In this document: positions 1 to 8,632 of the stretch, piece by piece
Layout of the letters: each line of letters begins with the position of its first letter
Position numbering within the stretch: position 1 is the first letter of the stretch
Origin: Clostridium algoriphilum
GTDB lineage: Bacteria > Bacillota > Clostridia > Clostridiales > Clostridiaceae
NCBI RefSeq assembly: GCF_020443705.1
Contig: NZ_JAIZZK010000011.1
Location: 74,810 to 117,251, forward strand
Direction: 5' to 3'
DNA length: 42,442 nt
Position numbers and translations under genes: made by a program
The notes under the pieces: generated by a model
What the model was told of the DNA's origin: nothing
Seen by the model: only the letters and a program-made list of their open reading frames with translations
The model's database searches: none

Positions 1-296
1 CCAAATATAACATCCCTTTCTCTTAAATCCGTGGAGTAACTATTCCTGTAATTTTCAGAATCACTACTTAAACTTCCTCTTATATCCCAAGTATAGGCAG
101 CGCATCCAATAGGTCCGTGAACCAAGTGAAAAGCATCTGTTATGGGATTTAATACGACTCTTGCACCAGCGTAAACGCAAGCCCTTTGGCTCACTGAGCC
201 TGATACACTATTACCATCGCATTTCATCTTTTTATTTTTACTTTTAGAGTTATAACAGACTGAGTCTTCTCTTTCTTTAAGTAGCTTTGATTCCAT
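1..296 (-). CDS. nifE: Nitrogenase FeMo-cofactor assembly protein NifE, N-terminal part (cut by window edge)
   Basis: NifE forms the NifEN scaffold on which the iron-molybdenum cofactor precursor is matured before transfer to NifDK. About 98 N-terminal codons are visible on the minus strand. After a lysine-rich start they read [19 protein letters not shown] and then [15 protein letters not shown]. These are the two conserved NifE cysteine regions equivalent to P-cluster regions of NifD (RAC and GPIGC). The ATG at 296 follows a GGAGGTAA ribosome site 5 bases upstream and lies 24 bases after the nifK stop, so it is cotranscribed with nifK. The rest of the gene and any nifN/nifB lie outside the window. 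Identification is by motif and operon position and is very secure. Confidence 0.95.
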   Translation of the reverse strand, partial: MESKLLKEREDSVCYNSKSKNKKMKCDGNSVSGSVSQRACVYAGARVVLNPITDAFHLVHGPIGCAAYTWDIRGSLSSDSENYRNSYSTDLRERDVIF

Positions 297-320
297 ATAA
301 TTACCTCCACAAATAATATA

Positions 321-1691
321 TTACATTACTAGTTCAAAATCTTCTTCTGGGCACGTTCTATCTATTTTATCTAAAATTGTATTTAACATCATTTCAATTA
401 ATCTAATTGCACCCTTATATCCAACTATTGCAAAATATTGGTGTGCATATCTGTCTAAAATTGGGAAACCTACTCTTACAAAAGGCACATCCTCTGCTCT
501 TGCAATAAATTTACCATGGGTATTTCCCATTAATAAGTCTACAGGCTCATTTTTAATCCATTGGTGAAGTTCAAATAAGTCAGATGCTGCCTTAACTTCT
601 GATCCTTCTATGTCATTTGCAGTTAATATTGCATCAACTTCTCTTTTAAAAGAATCTCCTGGAGTTCCTGTAATTACATATTTAGGAATCATACCTAAAC
701 TTATTACAAATTCAGTTAAACCTATAACTGTGTCTGGATCTCCATAAATAGCCACTTTTTTACCATTAAAATATGCTTGACTATCTAGCATTAAATCAAC
801 TAGTTGTCCTCTTTCCTCTTCTATAGAGTACGGAACTTCTTTATGAGTCAGTAGAGCGAGTTCTGTAATTAATCTATCTGTAGCTTCGATTCCAATAGGT
901 GTACTTAAAGTTTTCATAGGAACTTTACATTTCTTCTCTAGTTCTATTCCAGCAGCTTCAGCAGAATATGCGCCAAGTGCTAATGATAATTTAGAGTTTC
1001 CTGCATCTATAATGTCATCAACTTTAGTTCCACCTAATGGATACATTTCAAAAGTGCCTGTCATCGGTGCATCTAAAACTCCACTAGTATCAGGGAATAG
1101 AATATTGTCAATTTCCATTACACTAAGAATTCTTTTTATTTCTCTCATATCGCCTGGTTGTACAAACCCAGGAAGCATATTAATTTTTTCGTTCTTAACG
1201 CCGCTGTTAACAGATAAATAAGTAACGAATGCTTTTACCATACTAGAAAATCCTGTTACATGTGAACCTACATAACTCGGAGTACTAGCGTGAATTACAT
1301 GTTTGCCATCTGGTATATCACCTTCAGCTTGGAAAATCATTGTTTTACAATCATCACCTATGGTTTCTGATAAACAGGTGGTATGAACTGCAATTATTTC
1401 AGGTTTATAAAGTTCAAATATATTTCTTATAGCAGTTTTCATGTTTGATCCTCCGCCAAAAACTGAAGCTCCTTCAGTGAATGCACTAGTCGACGCCATT
1501 ATTGGCTCCTTGAAATGCCTCGTGAGTTGCATTCTATGAAAAGCGCAACATCCTTGAGACCCATGACTATGAGGTAAACATGCATGAACACCAAGTGCTG
1601 CATACATAGCCCCAATAGGTTGACAAGTTTTTGCGGGATTAATTTTTAAAGCTTTTCTTTCTACTATTTTTTTTGTAGTTAAATCTAACAT
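321..1691 (-). CDS. nifK: Nitrogenase molybdenum-iron protein beta chain NifK
   Basis: Beta subunit of dinitrogenase, which shares the P-cluster with NifD and docks the Fe protein. At 456 residues it is the short clostridial form, like the ~458-residue C. pasteurianum NifK, lacking about 50 N-terminal residues found in Azotobacter. Visible P-cluster cysteine regions are KTCQPIGAMYAALG, SQGCCAFHR and HTTCLSETIGDD. STSAFTEGASVFGG is also characteristic. The ATG overlaps the nifD stop as TAATG, preceded by GGAGGTGATGAGTA, so the two are translationally coupled as expected for a stoichiometric complex. All expected cluster ligands are present and nothing suggests inactivation. Confidence 0.97.
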   Translation of the reverse strand: MLDLTTKKIVERKALKINPAKTCQPIGAMYAALGVHACLPHSHGSQGCCAFHRMQLTRHFKEPIMASTSAFTEGASVFGGGSNMKTAIRNIFELYKPEIIAVHTTCLSETIGDDCKTMIFQAEGDIPDGKHVIHASTPSYVGSHVTGFSSMVKAFVTYLSVNSGVKNEKINMLPGFVQPGDMREIKRILSVMEIDNILFPDTSGVLDAPMTGTFEMYPLGGTKVDDIIDAGNSKLSLALGAYSAEAAGIELEKKCKVPMKTLSTPIGIEATDRLITELALLTHKEVPYSIEEERGQLVDLMLDSQAYFNGKKVAIYGDPDTVIGLTEFVISLGMIPKYVITGTPGDSFKREVDAILTANDIEGSEVKAASDLFELHQWIKNEPVDLLMGNTHGKFIARAEDVPFVRVGFPILDRYAHQYFAIVGYKGAIRLIEMMLNTILDKIDRTCPEEDFELVM

Positions 1692-3289
1692 TACTCATCA
1701 CCTCCAACAACTTTTCCTTCTAATAGTGGTTCTACCTTCCATGGTGCAGTAACATATTTCCAAGCAGGAGTATAAACCCCTGATGTAAGTTCTCTAGCAA
1801 ACACTACTGCTCCTCTAAATCCAGCGTAAGGACCTGAATAATCATAAGAATGTAATTGCTTAGAGGTTACTCCCATTTTTTGCACTACATATTTATCTTT
1901 TATACCTGAGAAAAACATGTCAGGTTTTAACTGTTTAATTAACTGATCTGTTTCATAATGGTTTAAATCATCAATTATTACGGTATCTTTATGCATATCT
2001 TTGATAAGACCGTCATATTTAGCTAAAGGAATTTCCTTTTCAAGCTTTGCATACCTCTCAGGAGATATAATAGTTCTGTATTTACCTTCATCTTTTTCAA
2101 CTGTTAAATGTTCAATATTTTTGCTATCTGCATCAAGTTTTATATCTGGAATCACTTCGCGACCTTCATAGTCATCTCTGTGAGCAAATTCGTAACCAGA
2201 AATTATAGTTTCAATACCTAGGTCTTTAAGCAATGTTTGATAATGATGAGATCTTGAACCTCCAACATATAAAAATGCGGTTTTTCCTTCAAGCCTCGTT
2301 TTATAATATTCCATTTCTCCTTCTATCTCAGCTATTTCCTCAACGATTACCTTTTCAGTTTTTTCTATTAATTCTGGTTCACCAAAATATAATGCTACAT
2401 TTCTTAAAGTTTCTGAAATACCACTGACTCCTATAAAATTAACTTTTAACCAAGGTATACCATATTTTGTCTCCATCATTTCAGCTATATAATTTATAGA
2501 TCTATGGCATTGAACCAAATTAACTTCAGCAGTATGAGCATTTTTTATGTCATCATAACTTCCATCTCCAGTCATTACACATACGACCTCATAACCTATT
2601 TTCTTAAAGACTCTTTCTATTTCCCAGCCATCTCCACCGATATTATACTCACCTAACAAATTGATTGAGTGTTTTTTAGTAGGTAACTTGTCTCCTGTAC
2701 CAATTACACTTCTCATCAAATTATTATTTGCAATATGATGACCAGCAGACTGACTTACTCCTTTATATCCTTCACAATTAAAAGCTAATACTTGAATTCC
2801 ATAAAGCTTTTCCGCTTCCTTCGCAACTGCATTTATATCATCACCGATTAATCCAACGGGGCAAGTAGCTGAAATTGTTATAGCATTAGGATGGAATATC
2901 TCTACAGCTTCCTTTATAGCTTGCCTTAATTTCTTCTCACCACCAAAAATAATATCACTTTCCTGCATATCTGTTGAAAAACAGTATTCAATATAATTTT
3001 GACCTTCTGGTTTAACTTTAGCCTTATTCCGTCTTGTACCCCATGTATAATAAGAGCAACCGATAGGACCATGGACTATGTGTACCATGTCCTTTATTGG
3101 ACCAAGTATAACTCCCTTGCAACCAGCATAACAACACCCACGACTAGTTATCATACCTGGAACTGTTCTTGTATTAGCTGTTATTTGAAGTGAATCATCT
3201 TCCGCTTTTTTAATGACTATATGTTGTTTCCTGTTTTTAAATGTTTTTGCAGGATATTTTTCCAGAACCCTATCCATAAAATCTTTCAT
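1691..3289 (-). CDS. nifD: Nitrogenase molybdenum-iron protein alpha chain NifD (clostridial long form)
   Basis: Alpha subunit of dinitrogenase, holding the FeMo-cofactor where N2 is reduced. I place the start at the ATG at 3289 (532 residues). The frame opens nine bases earlier at a GTG that is part of the GAGGTG ribosome site. Visible features: P-cluster cysteines in SRGCCYAGCKG (C52) and GPIGCSYYTW (C78), with the same 26-residue spacing as Azotobacter C62/C88; ATCPVGLIGDD; the substrate-gating histidine in SQSAGHHIAN; cofactor cysteine in NLVQCHRS; and the cofactor histidine in QLHSYDYSGPY. The extra ~50 residues before the last motif (around KYRTIISPERYAKLEKEIP) are the known clostridial NifD insertion. 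The window therefore carries a molybdenum nitrogenase of the C. pasteurianum type. Confidence 0.97.
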   Translation of the reverse strand: MKDFMDRVLEKYPAKTFKNRKQHIVIKKAEDDSLQITANTRTVPGMITSRGCCYAGCKGVILGPIKDMVHIVHGPIGCSYYTWGTRRNKAKVKPEGQNYIEYCFSTDMQESDIIFGGEKKLRQAIKEAVEIFHPNAITISATCPVGLIGDDINAVAKEAEKLYGIQVLAFNCEGYKGVSQSAGHHIANNNLMRSVIGTGDKLPTKKHSINLLGEYNIGGDGWEIERVFKKIGYEVVCVMTGDGSYDDIKNAHTAEVNLVQCHRSINYIAEMMETKYGIPWLKVNFIGVSGISETLRNVALYFGEPELIEKTEKVIVEEIAEIEGEMEYYKTRLEGKTAFLYVGGSRSHHYQTLLKDLGIETIISGYEFAHRDDYEGREVIPDIKLDADSKNIEHLTVEKDEGKYRTIISPERYAKLEKEIPLAKYDGLIKDMHKDTVIIDDLNHYETDQLIKQLKPDMFFSGIKDKYVVQKMGVTSKQLHSYDYSGPYAGFRGAVVFARELTSGVYTPAWKYVTAPWKVEPLLEGKVVGGDE

Positions 3290-3311
3290 ATACTTCACCT
3301 CACTTTTTTTA

Positions 3312-3695
3312 TTAAACAGCTTCTATGCCCGTTTCACCAGTTCTAATTCTAATAATGTCATTTACTGTAGTTACAAAAATCTTTCCATTACCCGGGTTGC
3401 CATTTTGATTTACATCTATGATTGCTTTCACAATACCTTCTACATCTTTGTCTTCAACATCTAGTATTATCATTCTCTTTGGCATTAATCTGTGTACCTC
3501 TGACAATTGTTCTGCCAAAATTGGAGGTAATTCACCATTGTCATCAAATGCATTTTGAAATAATTCATATGCTATTTTTTTCTTTCCTCTTCCCATAACC
3601 TTTATTGCAGTCATAGAAGGAACTGCTAGTTTAAGAAGAGCTTCTTTAGTCTTATTAACCATATCCATACGAATAATAGCTGTTATTTCCTTCAT
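3312..3695 (-). CDS. nifI2: Nitrogen regulatory PII-like protein NifI2
   Basis: PII-family protein of the NifI2 group (127 residues). In methanogens and anaerobic bacteria, NifI1 and NifI2 form a hetero-oligomer that binds NifDK. They switch nitrogenase off when fixed nitrogen appears, with 2-oxoglutarate and ATP relieving inhibition. The sequence starts MKEITAIIRM, has GRGKKKIAYELFQNA in the T-loop region and ends with GNPGNGKIFVTTVNDIIRIRTGE, the conserved PII C-terminal strand pattern. The start at 3695 has GGAGGG eight bases upstream. It sits 14 bases downstream of nifI1 and 22 bases before nifD, exactly where this pair is found in clostridia. Confidence 0.93.
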   Translation of the reverse strand: MKEITAIIRMDMVNKTKEALLKLAVPSMTAIKVMGRGKKKIAYELFQNAFDDNGELPPILAEQLSEVHRLMPKRMIILDVEDKDVEGIVKAIIDVNQNGNPGNGKIFVTTVNDIIRIRTGETGIEAV

Positions 3696-3709
3696 ATTAT
3701 TAGCCCTCC

Positions 3710-4036
3710 TTATAGTCCAGAATTTCCAGAACTTATGGTATATACTTCATCTACATCACTTACAAATATTTTTCCATCACCAAAAGCACCTTTTGCTCCA
3801 GTTTTTGAACTTCTCATTATAATCTTCACAACATCTTCTTTATCATCATCGTTAACTACTAGTATAAGCATTTCCTTTGGAAGTTCATCATAATGAACAT
3901 CTCCAACCTTAACTCCTCTTTGTTTACCACGTCCAACTACACCTATTTTTGTAACTGCTGGAAAACCTGCATCACATAACTCTGAAAGAACAATACCTAC
4001 TTTTTCTGGTCTAATTATAGCCTTAATCATTATCAT
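3710..4036 (-). CDS. nifI1: Nitrogen regulatory PII-like protein NifI1
   Basis: PII-family partner of NifI2, which senses 2-oxoglutarate and adenylates and regulates NifDK activity after translation. I choose the ATG at 4036 (108 residues, MIMIKAIIRPEKVG). It has AGGGGGA about eight bases upstream and matches the family length; the open frame continues 26 codons further up without support. GRGKQRGVKVGDVHYDELPK gives the T-loop region and GDGKIFVSDVDEVYTISSG the conserved C-terminus. It follows nifH after a 146-base gap with a small hairpin and is closely coupled to nifI2. Confidence 0.93.
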   Translation of the reverse strand: MIMIKAIIRPEKVGIVLSELCDAGFPAVTKIGVVGRGKQRGVKVGDVHYDELPKEMLILVVNDDDKEDVVKIIMRSSKTGAKGAFGDGKIFVSDVDEVYTISSGNSGL

Positions 4037-4182
4037 CACTTGATTCCCCCTATCTATTTTTTTATAATAAGCTTGGATACTTTTAAGAGTATTATGACTA
4101 GAATTGCAATTCAATGTGCCTTAAGCAACGCTTGCTTGCAATCTTTTGTTTGTTTTATATTTATCCTTAATAACTACTTCAA
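4037..4182 (-). promoter_or_regulatory. nifH-nifI1 spacer with stem-loop
   Basis: The 146-base spacer between nifH and nifI1 holds a short inverted repeat at 4123-4137 (AAGCAA and TTGCTT arms with a three-base loop). It has no convincing T-run, so it is probably not a full terminator. nifH transcripts are commonly more abundant than downstream nif mRNA, and a processing or 3'-stabilising hairpin here would fit. That role is inference. Confidence 0.35.
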
Positions 4183-5016
<834 letters not shown>

Positions 5017-5030
5017 TCATATATATAATT

Positions 5031-5168
5031 CTTTACCAATGTTTATTTTGGTAAAGCTTTTACCAAATTAATCTAAATGAATCTCAACAACTATTTTAAT
5101 TCAATAAACTTTAAATTGATATTTTATAATTGTATTCTTCATTATAAAAATAAATGACTAATTTACAA
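5031..5168 (-). promoter_or_regulatory. Candidate nif promoter and GGTAAA operator/hairpin cluster upstream of nifH
   Basis: On the minus strand a sigma-A-like promoter can be read: -35 TTGTAA (5163-5168), a 16-base spacer and -10 TATAAT (5141-5146). The ~130-base leader carries a perfect inverted repeat TTTGGTAAA-agc-TTTACCAAA (5047-5067). A third half-site, CTTTACCA (5031-5038), pairs with TTGGTAAAG to give an alternative inverted repeat. This could be a repressor operator or a leader hairpin controlling nif expression. No sigma-54 element (GG-N10-GC) stands out. The assignment is inference from sequence alone. Confidence 0.45.
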
Positions 5169-5756
5169 TTATAATCATTCACTTTTCTAATAAATTATAT
5201 TTATAATCATATTAATATATTCAAACTACAATCTTGAAATACTAAATTTTATAAATAAATCACTTATTTATTAGTTGTTTCATTTAGAATTTTCTGATTC
5301 TTTTCAACACAGATACTTACAATACAAGCAATTCTTTGTAATAATGCATGTGTTTCTTATATTTCCCTATCTATCTTTGTTGAATTTTATAGAGCATGTC
5401 CTAAAAATACAAATTATATAAGATAATCAAAACATGAACAAATGATAATCATGAATTTAATTTATTTTTTTGTTATTGTTTTTAAAATGAATTATTCAAT
5501 AAATTAATTAGTCATAATTGTCTGTTTTTGTTTGATTAATTGTTTCTTATATTACCGTTTTTTCACTGTTTAGTCAAGTGTTTTTGACTTTTTTATTTAA
5601 AAAAACTTAATATATCATTCATTTTTTCATGAAATCGTTGACACTTTTACTAAATTCATCTAAAATCCTTTTTATTATATTGCAATTACATTCTGAAAGT
5701 TTTTTAATTCTCACATTCATTACTTGAGATACATTAGATCTCAAGTTAATATTTCA
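5169..5756. other. Long AT-rich intergenic region upstream of nif, possible small plus-strand transcript
   Basis: No protein-coding frame with a ribosome site was seen. On the plus strand there is a near-consensus promoter: TTGACA 5638-5643, a 17-base spacer and TAAAAT 5661-5666. It points toward a hairpin with 9-base arms (5722-5746). Another plus-strand hairpin followed by a T-run (AGTCAA/TTGACT, about 5569-5598) resembles a weak terminator. These features would allow one or two small untranslated RNAs next to the nif promoter, but nothing here matches an RNA family I recognise. Confidence 0.3.
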
Positions 5757-5787
5757 CAAAAAAAATAGAACTATTATTAATAGTTCT
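5757..5787 (-). terminator. Rho-independent terminator after the 66-residue gene
   Basis: Perfect 9-base arms (AGAACTATT/AATAGTTCT, 3-base loop, 5767-5787), followed on the minus strand by a run of T (the A-run at 5757-5765). It lies 82 bases after the stop of the small gene at 5869-6069, which supports that gene being transcribed on its own. Confidence 0.7.
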
Positions 5788-5868
5788 TAATATTACACAT
5801 TTAGGTGATGCTAGTTAATTAAGTTTGTATTTAATGATATCTTCTTAATCTGAGTACTTTTGAGAATA

Positions 5869-6069
5869 TCAAAATATAGTTTTCGGAAATAAATTTTTAA
5901 TTAACTCATCATCTGTCATATTTTTTTGTAATGAACATGTATTATCACATGCTCTTTGCCCTTCTAATATACTTGCTTTTGTGCTAACAGAACTATTGCA
6001 ACTTAAATCACTGATATGATTACTACTAATTTGACTATGTAAACTGTTTTTTTTATTATATTGTGCCAT
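5869..6069 (-). CDS. Small Cys/Ser-containing protein of unknown function (66 residues)
   Basis: I do not recognise the family. The frame has a strong ribosome site (AGGAGAGG, five bases before ATG) and its own downstream terminator, so I regard it as a real gene. The product is hydrophilic and has no signal peptide or membrane segment. The middle is rich in Ser, Asn and Thr, with three cysteines (DLSCNSS, RACDNTCS). The end is more ordinary (MTDDELIKNLFPKTIF). The layout, with a charged N-terminus and a Ser/Cys-rich core, superficially resembles a modified-peptide precursor, but no maturation enzyme is next to it and no double-Gly leader is visible. A small regulatory or spore-associated protein is equally possible. 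Confidence 0.55.
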   Translation of the reverse strand: MAQYNKKNSLHSQISSNHISDLSCNSSVSTKASILEGQRACDNTCSLQKNMTDDELIKNLFPKTIF

Positions 6070-6296
6070 AATATCCTCTCCTTTGAATTGTTCCCACTAA
6101 AAGTTTGTGTATACCCTTATTATTGACCAATTATATATAAATCAATCACCTTTCATGAATATAGCCATATCCAACTTGACCATTATTTTACATATTGAAA
6201 ACACCTACATTAATGTAGAGATATTTTTAATACAAGTTCTGACTGAAGTTGTGCAACTTGCTCCATAACACACCTATAACAATATGTTGTTTAAAA

Positions 6297-6321
6297 CAAA
6301 AAAGCCAGCTAATGTGGCTTT
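6297..6321 (-). terminator. Rho-independent terminator after the acetyltransferase gene
   Basis: Seven-base arms AAAGCCA/TGGCTTT (6301-6307 and 6315-6321), followed on the minus strand by TTTTTTGTTTT. It lies 40 bases after the acetyltransferase stop. The ~240 bases between it and the small gene at 6069 hold that gene's promoter region and no other clear feature. Confidence 0.6.
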
Positions 6322-6360
6322 ACACCACCTTAACTAGCTTTTCCAAATTATATCTAATAA

Positions 6361-6921
6361 TCATGGTTCAATAATTTTTATTAATTTAGCTGGATTCCCA
6401 CCTACCATTGTATTTGCTTGTACATCTTTTGTAACAACAGAACCAGCTGCCACAATCGCATTATCTCCAATTGTAATCCCTGGAAGTACTACGCAATTAC
6501 CACCAAACCAAACATCTTCTCCAATTTTTACAGGTTTTCCAAATGATATCCCTCTATTTCTTTCTCCTGCGTTGATTGGATGGCAAGCTGTATAAATACA
6601 AGTCCTTGGACCCATAAAACAATTTTTACCTATTCTAATTTCACAACTGTCCAGCATAAGGCAGTCAAAATTGGCTACAAACAATCCTTCTATATGAATA
6701 TTATATCCGTAATCACATTTAAAAGTAGGTTCTATAAATGTTAGCTCACTACAAGTACCTAACAGCTCCTTTAGTATTCTCAACCTCTGTTCCTTCTGAC
6801 CTTCTTTTGTTAAGTTGTATTCGGATGTTAGCTGTCTTGCCTTCTTTTTATCTTCATCAAAAATAGGACTTAAAGCATCATACAATTCACCATCAATCAT
6901 TTTATCTCGTTCATTTTTCAT
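6361..6921 (-). CDS. Maltose/galactoside O-acetyltransferase family protein (LacA/Maa/NodL)
   Basis: Left-handed beta-helix hexapeptide acetyltransferase that transfers acetyl from acetyl-CoA to a sugar hydroxyl. At ~186 residues it has the usual length. The N-terminal Mac domain (about 10-60, [14 protein letters not shown]) is followed by hexapeptide repeats from about 70. The catalytic histidine is in [31 protein letters not shown] and the C-terminal [18 protein letters not shown] are typical. Two ATGs are adjacent; the second (6921) has better spacing from AGGAGG, the first is only two bases away. It stands alone between terminators. The true acceptor sugar cannot be told. Confidence 0.88.
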   Translation of the reverse strand: MKNERDKMIDGELYDALSPIFDEDKKKARQLTSEYNLTKEGQKEQRLRILKELLGTCSELTFIEPTFKCDYGYNIHIEGLFVANFDCLMLDSCEIRIGKNCFMGPRTCIYTACHPINAGERNRGISFGKPVKIGEDVWFGGNCVVLPGITIGDNAIVAAGSVVTKDVQANTMVGGNPAKLIKIIEP

Positions 6922-6996
6922 CATATCCTCCTGTATGTAAAATCATATTTTTTATTTATTAATTCTTAAAGTAGTTGTTAGCATCTATGTAACACA

Positions 6997-7033
6997 CTAA
7001 AGGGCTATAGCATTCTTTGCCGTAGCCCTTTAG
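6997..7033. terminator. Strong hairpin after the LD-carboxypeptidase gene
   Basis: Perfect 11-base arms CTAAAGGGCTA/TAGCCCTTTAG (6997-7007, 7023-7033) with a 15-base loop, 78 bases downstream of the carboxypeptidase stop. The T-run is poor on both strands, so it may act as an imperfect terminator or an mRNA 3'-end stabiliser. Confidence 0.45.
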
Positions 7034-7110
7034 TTTATATAAAATAAGATTCAAGTACTAAAAAACGTAATCTTAAGTAAATTGTTGATATTAGTTTCCA
7101 TGCTTTTTTA

Positions 7111-8028
7111 TTATTCTACTACAGCTTCCATTACATTAATAACTCCAGTTTCTGCATTCATTCTTACCTTTGCTCCAATTGGAAGTGTAAGTTTGGGATA
7201 GTCATGACCTGAGCAAAATCCTGAAAACATAGGAATATCTAAATTGTATAACCTATCTTGAAAAACTTCTTCTAAGGTAAGGCTTCTTTCATAATGAGGT
7301 AAACCACAATCTTTAAATTGGCCTAAAATAATCCCCTTGCATTGTTGAAGTTTATTCGCTAACAATAGTTGTGTTAGTATTCTATCAACCCTATAAGGAG
7401 CCTCACAAACCTCTTCTATAAAGAGTATTTTATCTTTCATATCGGTTTCATAGGGTGTCCCAAGTGAGTTGCATATTAACCCAAGATTACCACCTATTAA
7501 ATCACCCTCAACTATACCTGGAACTATGCACTCCGTTGTGAATTCATTTGGATTTTTAATAGTATATGGCTTATACCCCTGCATAAGTGTGAACATAAAA
7601 CTTTTATAGGTTTCGGTATCTTCTAGATTAGAAGTACCCATTGGACTATGAAATGTGGTAAGGTTACATCTTTCATAAAAAGAGTTTAAGAAAACAGTTA
7701 TATCACTAAAACCTGCAAATATCTTTGGATTATTCCTTATTACATCATAATCAAGATAGGGTAATAATCTACTTGAGCCATACCCCCCTCTTATGCAAAG
7801 TATCATATCTACTGCTTTGTTTTTAAACATTTCCATAATATCAGATGCTCTATCTTTATCCTTACCAGCAAGGTATCCCCATTTATCATATAGATGGGTT
7901 CCCTCTATTATATTAAACCCTTGGTTCTTTAAAAATAGTATTCCTTTTTTTATAGCTCCAACATCTTCTGGACTGGCAGGCGAAATAATCCCAATAGTGG
8001 CTCCTAAACATAACCTTTTTCCCAGCAT
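7111..8028 (-). CDS. LD-carboxypeptidase / microcin C7 self-immunity (MccF-like) family, peptidase S66
   Basis: Serine peptidase family S66. Members cut the L,D-bond of murein tetrapeptides (LdcA) or detoxify microcin C-type aminoacyl nucleotides (MccF). Features, counted from the GTG three codons upstream: nucleophile Ser111 in the GFSD elbow (KIFAGFSDIT), acid Glu208/Glu209 in ILFIEEVCEAPYRVDR, and His278 in FCSGHDYPKLTLPIGA. The family marker RGGYGSSRLLPYLD is at 83-96. I start the protein at the ATG at 8028, because the GTG at 8037 touches the GAGGAA ribosome site. It is close to the small membrane-protein gene upstream. Murein recycling is the default role; MccF-like immunity cannot be excluded. 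Confidence 0.88.
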   Translation of the reverse strand: MLGKRLCLGATIGIISPASPEDVGAIKKGILFLKNQGFNIIEGTHLYDKWGYLAGKDKDRASDIMEMFKNKAVDMILCIRGGYGSSRLLPYLDYDVIRNNPKIFAGFSDITVFLNSFYERCNLTTFHSPMGTSNLEDTETYKSFMFTLMQGYKPYTIKNPNEFTTECIVPGIVEGDLIGGNLGLICNSLGTPYETDMKDKILFIEEVCEAPYRVDRILTQLLLANKLQQCKGIILGQFKDCGLPHYERSLTLEEVFQDRLYNLDIPMFSGFCSGHDYPKLTLPIGAKVRMNAETGVINVMEAVVE

Positions 8029-8076
8029 TATTAACACTTCCTCAAATTAATTAAAATAATATACTTTATAATATAT

Positions 8077-8364
8077 CTACAAATCATCCCAATAAATCTT
8101 TTCTTCTTTAGTATCTACCACAGCTGATTTATCAAACATTTTAATTAATGCAATCGCTAATACAAAAGCAATTATCCCACCAAATATTTGAGATACTTGG
8201 ATAGGTGCTCCAATAAATCCCCCTATATGTTGTCCTAAAACCACTCCAATAACTACTAATATTAGTGGAAATATAAAAAGCATAAAAGATGCTAATAACA
8301 TATTAGTCTTTTTTTCTTTTATAGTTGTCTTTTCTTCATCTCTTTTGAATTGGTCTACTTTCAT
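8077..8364 (-). CDS. Small two-segment membrane protein, resembles RseC/MucC-type proteins
   Basis: This 95-residue protein has a charged cytosolic N-terminus (about 1-22), two hydrophobic segments (about 23-48 and 62-84) and an acidic tail. The segment LLASFMLFIFPLILVVIGVV and the overall layout recall the C-terminal half of RseC/MucC (SoxR-reducing system) membrane proteins, which in clostridia often stand near redox genes. The Cys-containing N-terminal part of that family is absent, so this is only a resemblance. AAAGGAG lies six bases before the ATG. It is followed after 48 bases by the S66 peptidase gene and may be cotranscribed with it. Confidence 0.5.
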   Translation of the reverse strand: MKVDQFKRDEEKTTIKEKKTNMLLASFMLFIFPLILVVIGVVLGQHIGGFIGAPIQVSQIFGGIIAFVLAIALIKMFDKSAVVDTKEEKIYWDDL

Positions 8365-8559
8365 ACTAATCTCCTTTCAAATCTAATAACAAAAATAGTC
8401 ATTATAATTGAGTAAAGTATGTTTAAAACATCTACTATACTACCTTAAAATTATATATGTTTTATATAAAATAATCAACATGCTATAGACAAACATTTGA
8501 TCTCACAAATAACTATTAATGTAATAATATAATCATCCATATTTGTGAAAACCTTAAAT

Positions 8560-8588
8560 TTGCCACTAAGCATCTAATGTACTAAAAT
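8560..8588 (+). promoter_or_regulatory. Sigma-A promoter of the FMN reductase gene
   Basis: -35 TTGCCA (8560-8565), a 17-base spacer and -10 TAAAAT (8583-8588), about 45 bases upstream of the start codon at 8633. A TATAAT lies five bases further on. The predicted leader is short. Confidence 0.55.
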
Positions 8589-8632
8589 ATAATAGAAAGT
8601 ACAATAATACAATATAATACGGAGGGTTTTAA

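Noticed and set aside
4037-4114. 26-residue N-terminal extension of NifI1
   Set aside because: It would cover part of the nifH-nifI1 spacer without a ribosome site; the ATG at 4036 gives the standard PII length.
6240-6256. Short palindrome AAGTTG-TG-CAACTT as operator
   Set aside because: Too short and not linked to a promoter or repeated elsewhere in the window.
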